Assembly: GCA_026391005.1 (NCBI GenBank)
Contig: JAPLEV010000023.1
Location: 1 to 38,915 of the forward strand
Direction of reading: 5' to 3'
Source of the DNA: Flavobacteriia bacterium
GTDB lineage: Bacteria > Bacteroidota > Bacteroidia > Flavobacteriales_D > Crocinitomicaceae
DNA: 38,915 nucleotides
In this document: one piece after another, positions 9,071 to 21,000 of the stretch
How the letters are laid out: each line of letters begins with the position of its first letter
Numbering within the stretch: position 1 is the stretch's first letter
The notes under the pieces: generated by a model
Seen by the model: only the letters and a program-made list of their open reading frames with translations
Told to the model about the DNA's origin: nothing
Databases searched by the model: none
Position numbers and translations under genes: made by a program

Positions 9071-12000
9071 AACGTATAAGTATTAAATGCCCTGATTTAA
9101 TGATCAATTCATCATTAATATCCCTAGCTTCAACTTTCCAACCATACGAACCATCTACTGACATTTTACCTAGATAGGTCCCATCCCACCCTTCATATAA
9201 ATCCGTGGTATAAAATACTTGCTCACCCCATCGATTAAAGATACTAACCTGAATAGACTTAATGCCGATTCCCTGTGGAAACCATAAATCGTTTTCGCCA
9301 TCAGCATCAGGGGTGAAACTGTTCGGAATATATAAAGTAGAATTTAAATTAATTTGAACGTAACTTAATGCCGTATCTGAACAGCCCGCAGAGGAATATA
9401 CAATTTGGGTTATGACATAAAGTCCTGAATCAACTACGCCATAAAAATATTGTTCAGTATTTACACTTTGTATTATACCATTCCCAAAATCATAGGTACC
9501 ATAAAGATAGCCACTAGCTGCATTAATTAAACCAATAGTTGGATCTTCCGTTGTTATTAGAGCAGGAGACACGAAAAATCCAGCTTGAGGAACTGAATAT
9601 ACAGCGATAGCATTAGTTATCATCAAGGTATCAAAACATCCAAAGGCGTTCATCACAATAAGAGATACGTTGTATTGACCTGGATTAATATACGTATGAT
9701 TCGGCTCAAATGCTTGAACACTTGTCCCATCTCCGAAATTCCATAAAAATGCATTCGCATCTTGCGACGATGTATTATCAAATTGTACTAATAAATCTTC
9801 GCAGCCATCATTTATGGATGGTGTAAAATCAGCGACTGGCCGTGGCCAAATATTTACCATTTGAACGGAAGTGTCCGAGCAACCAAATTGATTGGATGCA
9901 ATCAAAGTAACTGGGTAATTGCCTATAGTATCAAAGATTGTGGAAGGAGCGTTTAAAGCCGATGTAAAGCCATTTCCAAAATCCCACTGGTAAGCATTCG
10001 CACCTTGGGAGAGGTTATTTACACTTACATTTAAAGGGGCATAACAACTTTGAATGTTTGACAATTGAAAAGTACTTGTCGGTCTTGGATAAGCGTATAC
10101 ATCAAATTGTGCGGTATCTGTACAACCAAAAATATTTTGAGCGATAACGGTAGGGTTATAAGTACCAGCAGTATTATACAAATGAGTTGAACTTAAACCA
10201 ATTCCTGTATTATTGTCATCGTAATTCCAAAAGGCAAAGTTGGCTGAGTTAGACAATTCATTAAATTGAACAAGCATCGGAACGCATCCAATATATTGAT
10301 TTGTATCGTAATCTAATACTGGCGATGGATTCACATGGACCATTACATAATTGGTATCTAAACAACCATTTGTTTGAGAAGTGCCTACCAAAGTAACCAT
10401 ATAATTACCTCCTTGTGAATACGTATAGGTTGGACTATACACATTACTTGTTCCACCATCTCCAAAATCCCAAGCAGTATTAGACAAAGCACCCGAAGAA
10501 TTGACAAACGTAAAGGCCTGGTTACTACACAAGGTGTCATTCACAACGGTGAAGTTGACGACGGGTTTGGCGAAAACAGTAATTTGAACAGTTGAGGTAT
10601 CGTAAGAACAGCCATTATCAACAATAAGCTGTGCTGTTATTACTCCTGATTGATAATAAGTATGCGAAGGACTGAATGCACTTGAAACTTGTCCGTCGCC
10701 AAAATTCCAAAAGTAATTAATGGCTCCTACTGAAAAATTAGTGAATTGTACTACCAAAGGTGAACAGCCTGAAATGGGAGTTGTGTTAAAAAACGAGGTG
10801 ACGGTATTTGGATTTACATGCACTGTATCTGTAATGGTATCTGAGCCACATTGATTTATAGCAATTAGCGTAATGGTATATGTTGTGTCATTTTGCCCCG
10901 TAACAAAGGTATGCGTTGGATTTGTTGCGGTACTAAAAGTTCCATCACCGAAATTCCAAATATAAGCTGTTGGCGCGCCTGTGGAATTATTAATAAAGTT
11001 AACAGGTAGTGGAGAACATCCATTATTAAGGTTTTGTGCAAAGGAGGCATTTGGAGTTGGAAACACCAAAATAGTATCAATATAATTAACAGAACCACAA
11101 ATATTTGTAGCGGATAAGGAAACTAAATAAGTAGTATCATTCAATAATGGCTCAGGGAAAATTATCGTTCCAGGGTTGTTAAGACTGGAAAAAGGTCCGT
11201 TGGTTGGATACCCAAAATTCCAGAAATAAGCGGTTATATTGCTTCCCGTAGTTGTGTTAGTAAACGCAACAGATAATGGACCACATCCAGAATAAGTTGA
11301 TGCATTATAAGATGGTGACGGAGTGGAAATAATATTTATCGAATGAGAAACGGAAGCTGTGCAACCTGCAGCGGAGGTGGCTGTTAATGTTACGGTGTAA
11401 TTCCCACCGGCTGGATACTGATACAATGGATTCATCTGAGTAGAAGTAGCACCATTTCCAAAGTTCCAAGCATATGAAACCGCACCGGTAGAATTATTAG
11501 TGATACTAACCGTAGTATTGATACATTTCAGTGTATCCATCACAAATAAAGGAACCGGTAATGGATTTACAGTAACCGTTCGAACGGCGCTGTTGTTACA
11601 TCCTGTTGCAGGGTTTGTATACGAATATGTTAATACCCAACTTCCGACACCTGCTGCAGCTGGAGAAAACGTTGCACTAGGTCCATTGGTGATTCCTGTG
11701 CCCGACCAAACACCTCCAAGGGGCGAAAATCCTGTCAAGTTGAAGGGGGGCGTGGAAATGCAAGTGCTCACATTCGCTCCAGGTGTTATTTGAGGTAATG
11801 GATTAACAATTACAGGAATTGTTAATTGACTTCCAGTACAATTTCCGAATTGAGGGACCACTACATAATCAAATGTCTGTTGAACAAAGGTGGAATTGGT
11901 GAGCGTTTGATTTATTGTGGCGCCAGATCCGTTGGCAGCTCCAGTAATCGATGGATTTGGGGTAATAGTCCATGAAAAAGTAGCTCCTACCGTAGTACTG

Positions 12001-15000
12001 GATAATTGTATGTTCGCATTTTGACCACTACAAATAGTTACCTGCTGTTGATTAGCCGTAACAATCGCCGATGGATTGACAGTTACAACCACATTAACAG
12101 GTGCACTTGGACAAGAATTGGCGCTAGCAGTAACAGTGTAAGTTACAGTGCCAGGTTGTAAAGAAGGATTCGTTAATTGCTGAGCAATCGGAGAAACAGT
12201 TCCACTACTCGCTCCTATTATTCCGTTTAAACTACTTGCAGCATATGAATATGTACTATTCAAAACACTTGAGTTTAACAAAATATTAGTTGAAGTTCCA
12301 CTGCATATGATTTGTGTCAATAAAGATGGCGTAATAACAGGAGTTGGATTAACAGTAACTACCGCTACTACCGGTGCTCCCGTACAACCATTTAAGGAAG
12401 GTATTACAGAGTAATTTTGAAGTTCTGATTGGGTGGATAAATTCGTTAATGTTTGATTTATTACATTACCATTACCAGCAATCGCACCTGTTACATTGGC
12501 ATTATTTGAAACAGTCCATGCATAATTCGTATTAGGAATCGACCCTGTAATATTAATAATTGCATTTGCACCGCTACAAATAACTTGCGTTGGAGGTGTT
12601 AAGGTTACCGCTGGAATTGGATTGACAATAATCGGAACCGTTACTGGTTGACCAATACATAAACCTGCTTGTGGTGTAATAGTATAACTAACATTTCCAA
12701 CAGATGTTCCGCTATTAGTAAGTGTTTGTGTTATTAGTATAGCACCATTTCCATTGCTTCCATTTGATGCGCCGGTTACATTTGTAGCGGCTGTTACCCA
12801 ACTAAAAGTGGCAGATGCTACATTTGATAAACAATTTAAATTAATGGCCACACCAGAACAAATTGTCGCGGTTTGAGGATTAACTGTTAAAGTAGGGGTT
12901 GGATTTACAGTAATGGTAAAGTTACTTGCTGGCCCAATACAGCCATTCAGCGTTGGTATTACCGAAACCGTAGAAACATAAGGACCACCTGAAAGGTTTA
13001 CCGGTGCCACCCAACTACTAATATTCCCAACTCCATTAGCAGATAATCCAACTGTAGTGTTTGAGTTTGACCAAGTATAAGTAGCTGATGCAGGAGTGGA
13101 AATAAAATTAAACGCTCCTACAGACTGACCTGAACAAACACTTACTGGAGGAGTAGCAGTTACTACTGGATTTGGATTTACTAAGATGGTTGAGGAAGCC
13201 GAACTACCGCTACAACCATTCGCAGTTGCCACCACTGTATAAGTAACGGTGCCTTGTGTCAACAAAGAATTTACTAAGGTTTGTGTTATGCAATTGCCCA
13301 CACCAGCAGCTGCTCCTGTAATCCCCGGACCTGCAACTGCAGTATAAGCAAAACTTGTATTCAAAACAGGTGAGGAAAAGCAAATATTAGTTGTGGAATT
13401 AGAACAAATAACTGGCGAAGGAGAATTAATTGTTACTTGTGGAAGAGGATTGACAGTAATCGTATAATTACCTGAAGCTCCGGCACATGCGACTGAATTA
13501 TTAGTATAGGTAATCAATCCCACAAAAGTAATAATCGTGGGTGATGTATTCGTTGAAATAAGAGTTTGGACGGGAATACTATTAACCCCACTTGAAACCA
13601 AGCCTGAAATTCCATTTGGTTGAGCTGCCGACCAACTGTAACTAAGACCAGCAGCATTAGGTGCAGCGATATTCGATGTTAAATTAACAGCAGTAGTTTG
13701 TGCTCCAGAACAAATTGTTTGTGCTCCTGCTGAAAAACTCAAAACAGGAATTGGATTTACGGTTATACTATACGTAGCCAAAGCACCCGCACAATTACCT
13801 GAATTGGTCGAAACCGATATTGAATAAATTATCGTAATTGGAGCATTTGTATTGTTGACAAGATTTTGAATTGGAATTGTTGCTCCCCCACTAGCCACTG
13901 CACCAGAAATTCCAGCAGGAATTGATGATGTCCACGTAATTTGCGCACCATTTGTTGCACTTGAGATGCTTACTTGTTGGGATGCAGTTCCTGAACAGAT
14001 GGTTTGGTTGGGTAAGGAAAAAGTGACAAGTGCTACAGGATTTACCCAAACGTTTAAAGTGGCATTGGCTCCAGGACATCCCCCACCGTTCGGTCCGGGT
14101 GCAACTGGAGTTATTAAATAAGAGAAATTTTGCAATTGTGCGGAGGAATTTAATATCAGTTGATTGATGGTCGAACCGGATCCATTTGTTGCACCTGTAA
14201 TATTGACATTTGGATTTACTGACCATTGGTAAGTGGTATTTAGAATATTTGACGACAACTGCGCCAAAATATTCGATCCACTGCATATTGTATCTACGCT
14301 CGGAGTGACAACTATTACTGGATTTGGATAAACTTGTATGGTATAGTTACTATTTGTTCCAACACAACCGTTAATAGTTGCGTTGCCAGTAATAGTGATT
14401 GTTAAAGGTGATGTTGTCGAATTTGTAAGCGTTTGAACTGGAATAGTGTTAGAACCTGATAAGGTAGCACCCGAAATTCCTGGTGGGGCAACAGCAGTCC
14501 ATGCCATTGTAGTATTGGCAACGTTACTGCTTAGGTTTATGGCCTGAGTAATATTCCCTGAACATATGGCTTGATTAGCAGCTGAAAACTGAATACTTGG
14601 AATCGCTTCTACAGTTATTGGTACAATTACGTTTTGGCCGGCACAAACATTTGCGGCTGGACCTTGAGTCGTTATTGTATAACTTACTGTCCCTTGCGTA
14701 TTGGTGGAATTTGAAAGGACTTGGCTTATACTTGCTCCCGACCCATTTGATGCACCTGTCGTACCAGCAGATGCGTTGGCGGTCCAGTTGAACGTTGTGC
14801 CAGCTACCGGACTTGTCATCGAAATTTGAACTGTATTTCCTGAACACAATGCATTATTAACAACAACAACTGAAACGTTTGGCTGTGGGCTAACGATGAT
14901 GGTATAGGTAGAAGTTACTCCTGGACATACCAAATTTCCTACCGTATTTGCAATAGCTGTAATGGTAATAGTTAATGGATTTGCTGTAGTGTTTGTCAAG

Positions 15001-18000
15001 GTGTATGAAGGAATAGTATTAGTTCCTGATAATGATACAAAGCCACCAATGCCATTTGGAACCGAGGCAGTCCATGTTATGGAAGCATTTGGCGTTGATG
15101 AAGTCAAATTAACAGTATTGCTTGAAGATCCTGTGCAAATTGATTGATTTGGAAGCGAGAATACAACGTTAGGTGATGGGTTTACGATAATGGAATAATT
15201 TAAACTTTGTCCCACACATGAAGCCGCACTCGGTGTTACAGTATAATTAATGGTTTGTGGAGTAGCACTTGAATTTAATAATGTCATGGATGACAACGAG
15301 GATGTTCCGGACACTATAAAACCGGTTAAGGTATTAACAACAGGTGCAACCACACTCCAACCAAAAGTTGAACCTAAAACATCCGCTGAAAAAGCAACTA
15401 GCGAACTTGGGCTCCCCGAGCAAACAGTTTGTGAACCAGGTGCAACCAATACCGGTATTGGGTTAACATTTATTGTATAATTTACAACTGGACTAATACA
15501 ACTATTTGCACTTGTACCTTGTATTTGATAAATTACACTTTGTTGAACCGATGAAGTATTGCTAATGGTCATTACAGGAAGTGGGTTATTACCTGAACCA
15601 AGTGCCATTCCGGATAAATTTGCTCCAGTTGCTCCTTGCGTCCATGTCATTGCAGTATTTGGAAGATTACTAGTAAAGGTTACTGCGGTACTTGCCGTAT
15701 TTTCACATAATGTTTGAACCAATACCGGGGTCGTGATTTGAGGTGTTGGAAAAATAGTGGCTGTAAAAGAACTTGGTGTTCCAACACATCCATTGTAAGT
15801 TGGTGTTACATTGATTGTCCCAATTAGATTATTCACTGAATTATTTACTTGTGCAGCCCACGGTAATATATTATTCGATCCATTTGCAGCAAGACCAATG
15901 CTGATTGTAGTATTTGTCCAAGTAAAGGTACTTCCTACAGGAATACTGGCAAATACGCTTGGGGTTAATGTTGCACCTGGACAAGCTGAAATATTTGTAA
16001 GTGCAGCCATTGTTGCGACAGGATTAACATTGGCAACAGCGGTTATCGCTTGACCAATACAACCATTGGCACTTGGTGTTATCGTATAGGTGGCACTTCC
16101 TAAAGATGCAGTGGAATTGACGAGTGTGTTTGAGATACTTGCTGTATTTCCATTTGTATTTCCTGTAATACCAACCGTTGCTGTGGAGGTCCAATTATAA
16201 GTCGTTCCCGCTACACTTGAAGATAAATTAATCGTAACTAAAGAATTGGAACAACTTGGATTTGCAGTGGCAAAGGTTGCTACCGCTATGGGAGATGGAT
16301 TTACTGTAATTGTATAAGTGGCATTACTACCTGGACAAATGGAACCTCCTGTTGTAGTGGCTTGTGCCGTAATGGTGATAACGATTGGATTCGATGTTGA
16401 ATTCGTAAGGTTGGTATAAACAGGTATGGTATTAGTTCCTGAAACAGGACTGAAATTTCCTAGCCCAGCTGGTAAAATTGATGTTACATTCCATGCAAAG
16501 GTTACACCAGCAGTTGGAGATGTTAAATTAACAACTTGGGTGGAGCCACTGGTACAAATAACCTGATTAGCAATTGAGAATTGAGTTGACGGTGCTGGAT
16601 TTACCGTAATGGTAAAGGGCGCTGAAGTTCCATTACAGCCATTCGCCGTTGGGGTAACTTGGTAACTTAAAGTGTAAGGCGAGGTGCCTCCATTGTTTAT
16701 CGTGCTTGCAGGTACTTGGCCACTTCCTGGAGTTGGATTTGGATAACCCGTTACCGTTCCCGGTACGGAACCTGGATTACTTAATGTCCATGAAAAATTA
16801 CCACCTGCTACTGAATTACTGAAACTTGTTAGAGTAGTTGGAGAGCCACCACAAACCGTTTGATTGGCAGATAAAGTTAAAACGGGTGTTGGATAAACAG
16901 TGATAACATACTGAATCGGATTACCACTGCAACCATTAACTGTTGCTATTACACTATAAGTAACCGTTTGATTCGTATTACTTGAATTCGTTATTCCATT
17001 GATTACCGATAAATTTCCGCTTCCACTTGCTGCAAATCCCGAAACACTTCCACTACTTCCAACTGCTGTCCATGCAAAAGTAGAAGCACCTACCCCACTC
17101 GTCCAAGTAACTGCCGTGGTGGGAGCACCTGAGCATATTGCTTGTGCTAAAACTGCATTGGTAACACTTGGTGTCGGGTTGATTGTTACCAAAAAATTAC
17201 TTGGAGTTCCAACACAACCATTATAAGTCGGCGTAACGTTTATCGTTCCAACTATTGGCACATTGGTATTATTTACTGGTGCATTCCATGATGGGATATT
17301 TCCAGCCCCATTGGCACCTAATCCGATCGCAACATTACTGTTCGTCCAGCTAAATACACTTCCAAGAGGATTACTGGTAAACGGATTTGGACTTACAGCT
17401 GCGCTTGGACATGAAACCTGGGCTGCTAATCCCGTCATTACTGCGATAGGATTAATGTAGGCAATTACATTTATTGGTGTTCCAGTACATGCTCCAGTAA
17501 CCGGAGTCACCGTATAATTAATTGAACCAATTACCGCTGATGAATTTGTTAAGGCTTGCTGAATGGTTAAACCTGCAGCTACTGAATTGGTACCACCTGT
17601 TATTCCAGCGCCATTTGCAGCTGTCCATGTAAATGCAGTATTGGGAGATGTTGAACTTAAAGCAATGTTTATTTGTGCACCACTACAGATTGTGTCATTA
17701 GAAACAAATGTCGCAACGGCAATAGGAGATGGATTGACCGTTATTGTATAAGTGGCATTACTACCTGGACAAATTGAACCTCCTGTTGTCGTGGCTTGTG
17801 CTGTAATGGTGATAACAATTGGATTCGGTGTTGAATTCGTAAGGTTGGTATAAACGGGAATTGTATTGGTTCCTGAAACAGGGCTGAAGTTTCCTAGCCC
17901 AGCTGGTAAAATTGAGGTAACATTCCATGCGAAGGTTACACCAGCAGTTGGAGATGTTAAATTAACAACTTGGGTGGAGCCACTGGAACAAATAGTCTGA

Positions 18001-21000
18001 TTGGCAATTGAAAATTGAGTTGATGGTGCTGGATTTACAGTAATTGTAAACGGTGCAGGAGTTCCATTACAGCCATTCGCTGTTGGGGTAACTTGGTAAC
18101 TTAAGGTGTACGGCGAAGTGCCTCCATTATTTATTGTGTTGATAGGGATCTGTCCGCTTCCAGGAGTTGGATTTGGATAGCCAGTTATCGTCGCCGGAAC
18201 AGCGCCTGGATTACTTAATGTCCATGTGAAGTTACCGCCGGCTGCTGAATTACTGAAACTTGTTAATGCAGTTGGAGCGCCACCACAAACTGTTTGATTA
18301 GCTGATAATGTTAAAACGGGTGTTGGATAAACGGTTATAACATACTGAGTCGATGGACCGCTGCAACCATTTTGAGTGGCTGATGCAGTATACGTAATCG
18401 TTTGATTCGTATTACTTGAATTCGTTATACCATTGATTACTGGTAAATTTCCGCTTCCACTTGCCGAAAATCCTGAAACACTTCCACTACTACCAACTGC
18501 TGTCCATGCAAAAGTAGAACCACCTACTCCACTTGTCCATGTAACTGCCGTGGTGGGAGCGCCTGAACATATTGCTTGTGCTAATACGACATTGGTAACG
18601 CTTGGTGTCGGATTGATCGTTACTACAAAATTACTTGCAGTTCCAACACAACCATTATAAGTCGGCGTAACGTTTATCGTTCCAACTATTGGCACATTGG
18701 TATTGTTTGATGGAGCGTTCCATGACGAGATATTTCCGGTACCACTTGCTCCTAAACCAATCGTAATGTTATTATTCGTCCAGCTAAATACACTTCCAAG
18801 CGGATTACTGGTAAACGCATTGGGACTAATAGCTGCACCTGGACATGATACCTGAGCTGCTAAACCAGTCATGACAGCAATAGGATTTACATAAGCAACG
18901 ACTACAATTGGAGTTCCTGGGCACGTGCTCGATAATGGCGTAATAGTATATGTTGTCGTGCCAATGACAGAAGATGAATTTTGTAACGCTTGCTGAATAA
19001 AAATTCCTGATACAGCAGAATTTGAGCCGCCTGTTATGCCAGCACCATTAGCGGCTGTCCATGTAAATAGTGCATTGGGTGTAGTAGAGGTCAAACTAAT
19101 GTTTATTTGATTACCACTACAAATCGTATCGTTAGAAACAAAAGCGGCTTGAGCAATAGGAGATGGATTTACTGTGATAGTATAGGTTGAGCTTGCGCCT
19201 GGACATTGCGAGCCAATTGTCGTAGTTGCCTGTGCTGTTATGGTAACGATTAATGGAATAATACCCGAATTAGTCAAATTATTGAAGATAGGAATTGTAT
19301 TCGTTCCTGAAATTGTATTAAAATTACCTAATCCAACGGGAACCGATGCACTCCAAGTAAAAGTAGCACCAGCAGTTAGCGATGTTAAGGTGACCAATTG
19401 AGTGTTTCCCCCGGTGCAAATTACCTGATTAGCTATCGAAAATTGCGCTGTAGGCGCTGGATTAATTGTTATAGTATATGCAGCCGATGTTCCATTGCAA
19501 CCATTCGCAGTCGGGGTAACTTGATAACTTAAGGTGTAAGGTGAGGTGCCTCCATTATTTATTGTGCTAATAGGGATCTGTCCGCTTCCTGGAGTTGGAT
19601 TTGGATAGCCCGTTATCGTCGCCGGAACAGCGCCTGGATTACTTAATGTCCATGTGAAGTTACCACCTGCTACTGAATTACTGAAACTTGTTAATGCAGT
19701 TGGTGAGCCACCACAAACTGTTTGATTGGCTGATAATGTTAAAACGGGTGTTGGATAAACAGTTATCACATACTGAGTCGATGGACCACTACAACCATTT
19801 TTCGTGGCTGTTACAGTATAGGTAATCGTTTGATTCGTATTACTTGAATTCGATATGCCATTGATTATTGGTAAATTTCCGCTTCCACTTGCCGAAAATC
19901 CTGAAACACTTCCACTACTTCCAACTGCTGTCCAAGCGAAAGTAGAAGCAACTACCCCACTTGTCCAAGTGACTGCTGTGGTGGGAGCTCCTGAACATAT
20001 ACCTTGTGCCAAGGAGATATTGGTAACGCTTGGTGTTGGGTTGATGGTTACTACAAAATTACTTGGAGTTCCAGCACAACCGTTGTATGTCGGCGCAACG
20101 CTTATCGTTCCTACTATTGGCACATTGGTATTGTTTGCTGGGGCGTTCCATGATGGGATATTTCCCGTACCGTTAGCGCCTAAACCGATATTTGTATTCG
20201 TATTTGACCAAGCAAACGTTGAACCGACTGGCACACTGGCAAATCCAGCAGGAGCTATGTTTGCTCCTGGACAGACCGTTATTGCTTGATTAACAACGTT
20301 TGTTGCAACGGGCTGAACGGTTATTTGTGTGGTGATGGGAGTACCACTACATCCTTGTAAAATAGGTGTAATGGTGTACGAAATTGTTTGCGTGGCGGTA
20401 GAGTTATTTGTAACCGTTACGTTTAAAATAGAAGTTGGTGAATTGACAGTTCCATTTGTACTTGCGGTAACTCCGGCTGGCAATGGTGTGACTACTTGCC
20501 AACTATAATTCGTATTAGCCAATGTTGATGACAAATTATAACTCACCTGAGCACCTGAACAAATTACCGAAGTAAGTGGACTCACCGTAGCCACGGGAAT
20601 TGGATTGACAACAATGGTAACTGAGGAAGAAACAGCAATACAGGGTCCGGCAGGGTCATTGGTGGTTAGAGTAAGAATGATATTTCCAACATATCCCACA
20701 GGCGGAGTGTAAGTTGATGTTAAGGAAGTTGAATTAGAGAATGTGCCCCCAACATTTGATGTCCAAGTTGCACTAGAGGCCGCACCACCAATTTGTCCAG
20801 CCAAAGTAAGCACTTGATTCATGCAAATTGCCGAATAGTTTCCCGGGACGACAGTTGCTTGCGTTTGAAATGAAATAACAGTTTGCGCTACAGTTACTTG
20901 ACAAGGCGCTGGAGGAACGCCCGAACTAAGCGATAATACAGCATTCCCAACAAAATTTGGTGGTGGTGTAAATACGGCATTTAATGCGTTGGCGTTGGGT

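Noticed and set aside
16999..20289. Recurring plus-strand open frames (near 16999, 18433 and 19855) with near-identical predicted proteins.
   Set aside because: They are antisense shadows of the triplicated block in the giant gene; their similarity comes from the DNA repeat, and none has a signal, promoter or known domain.
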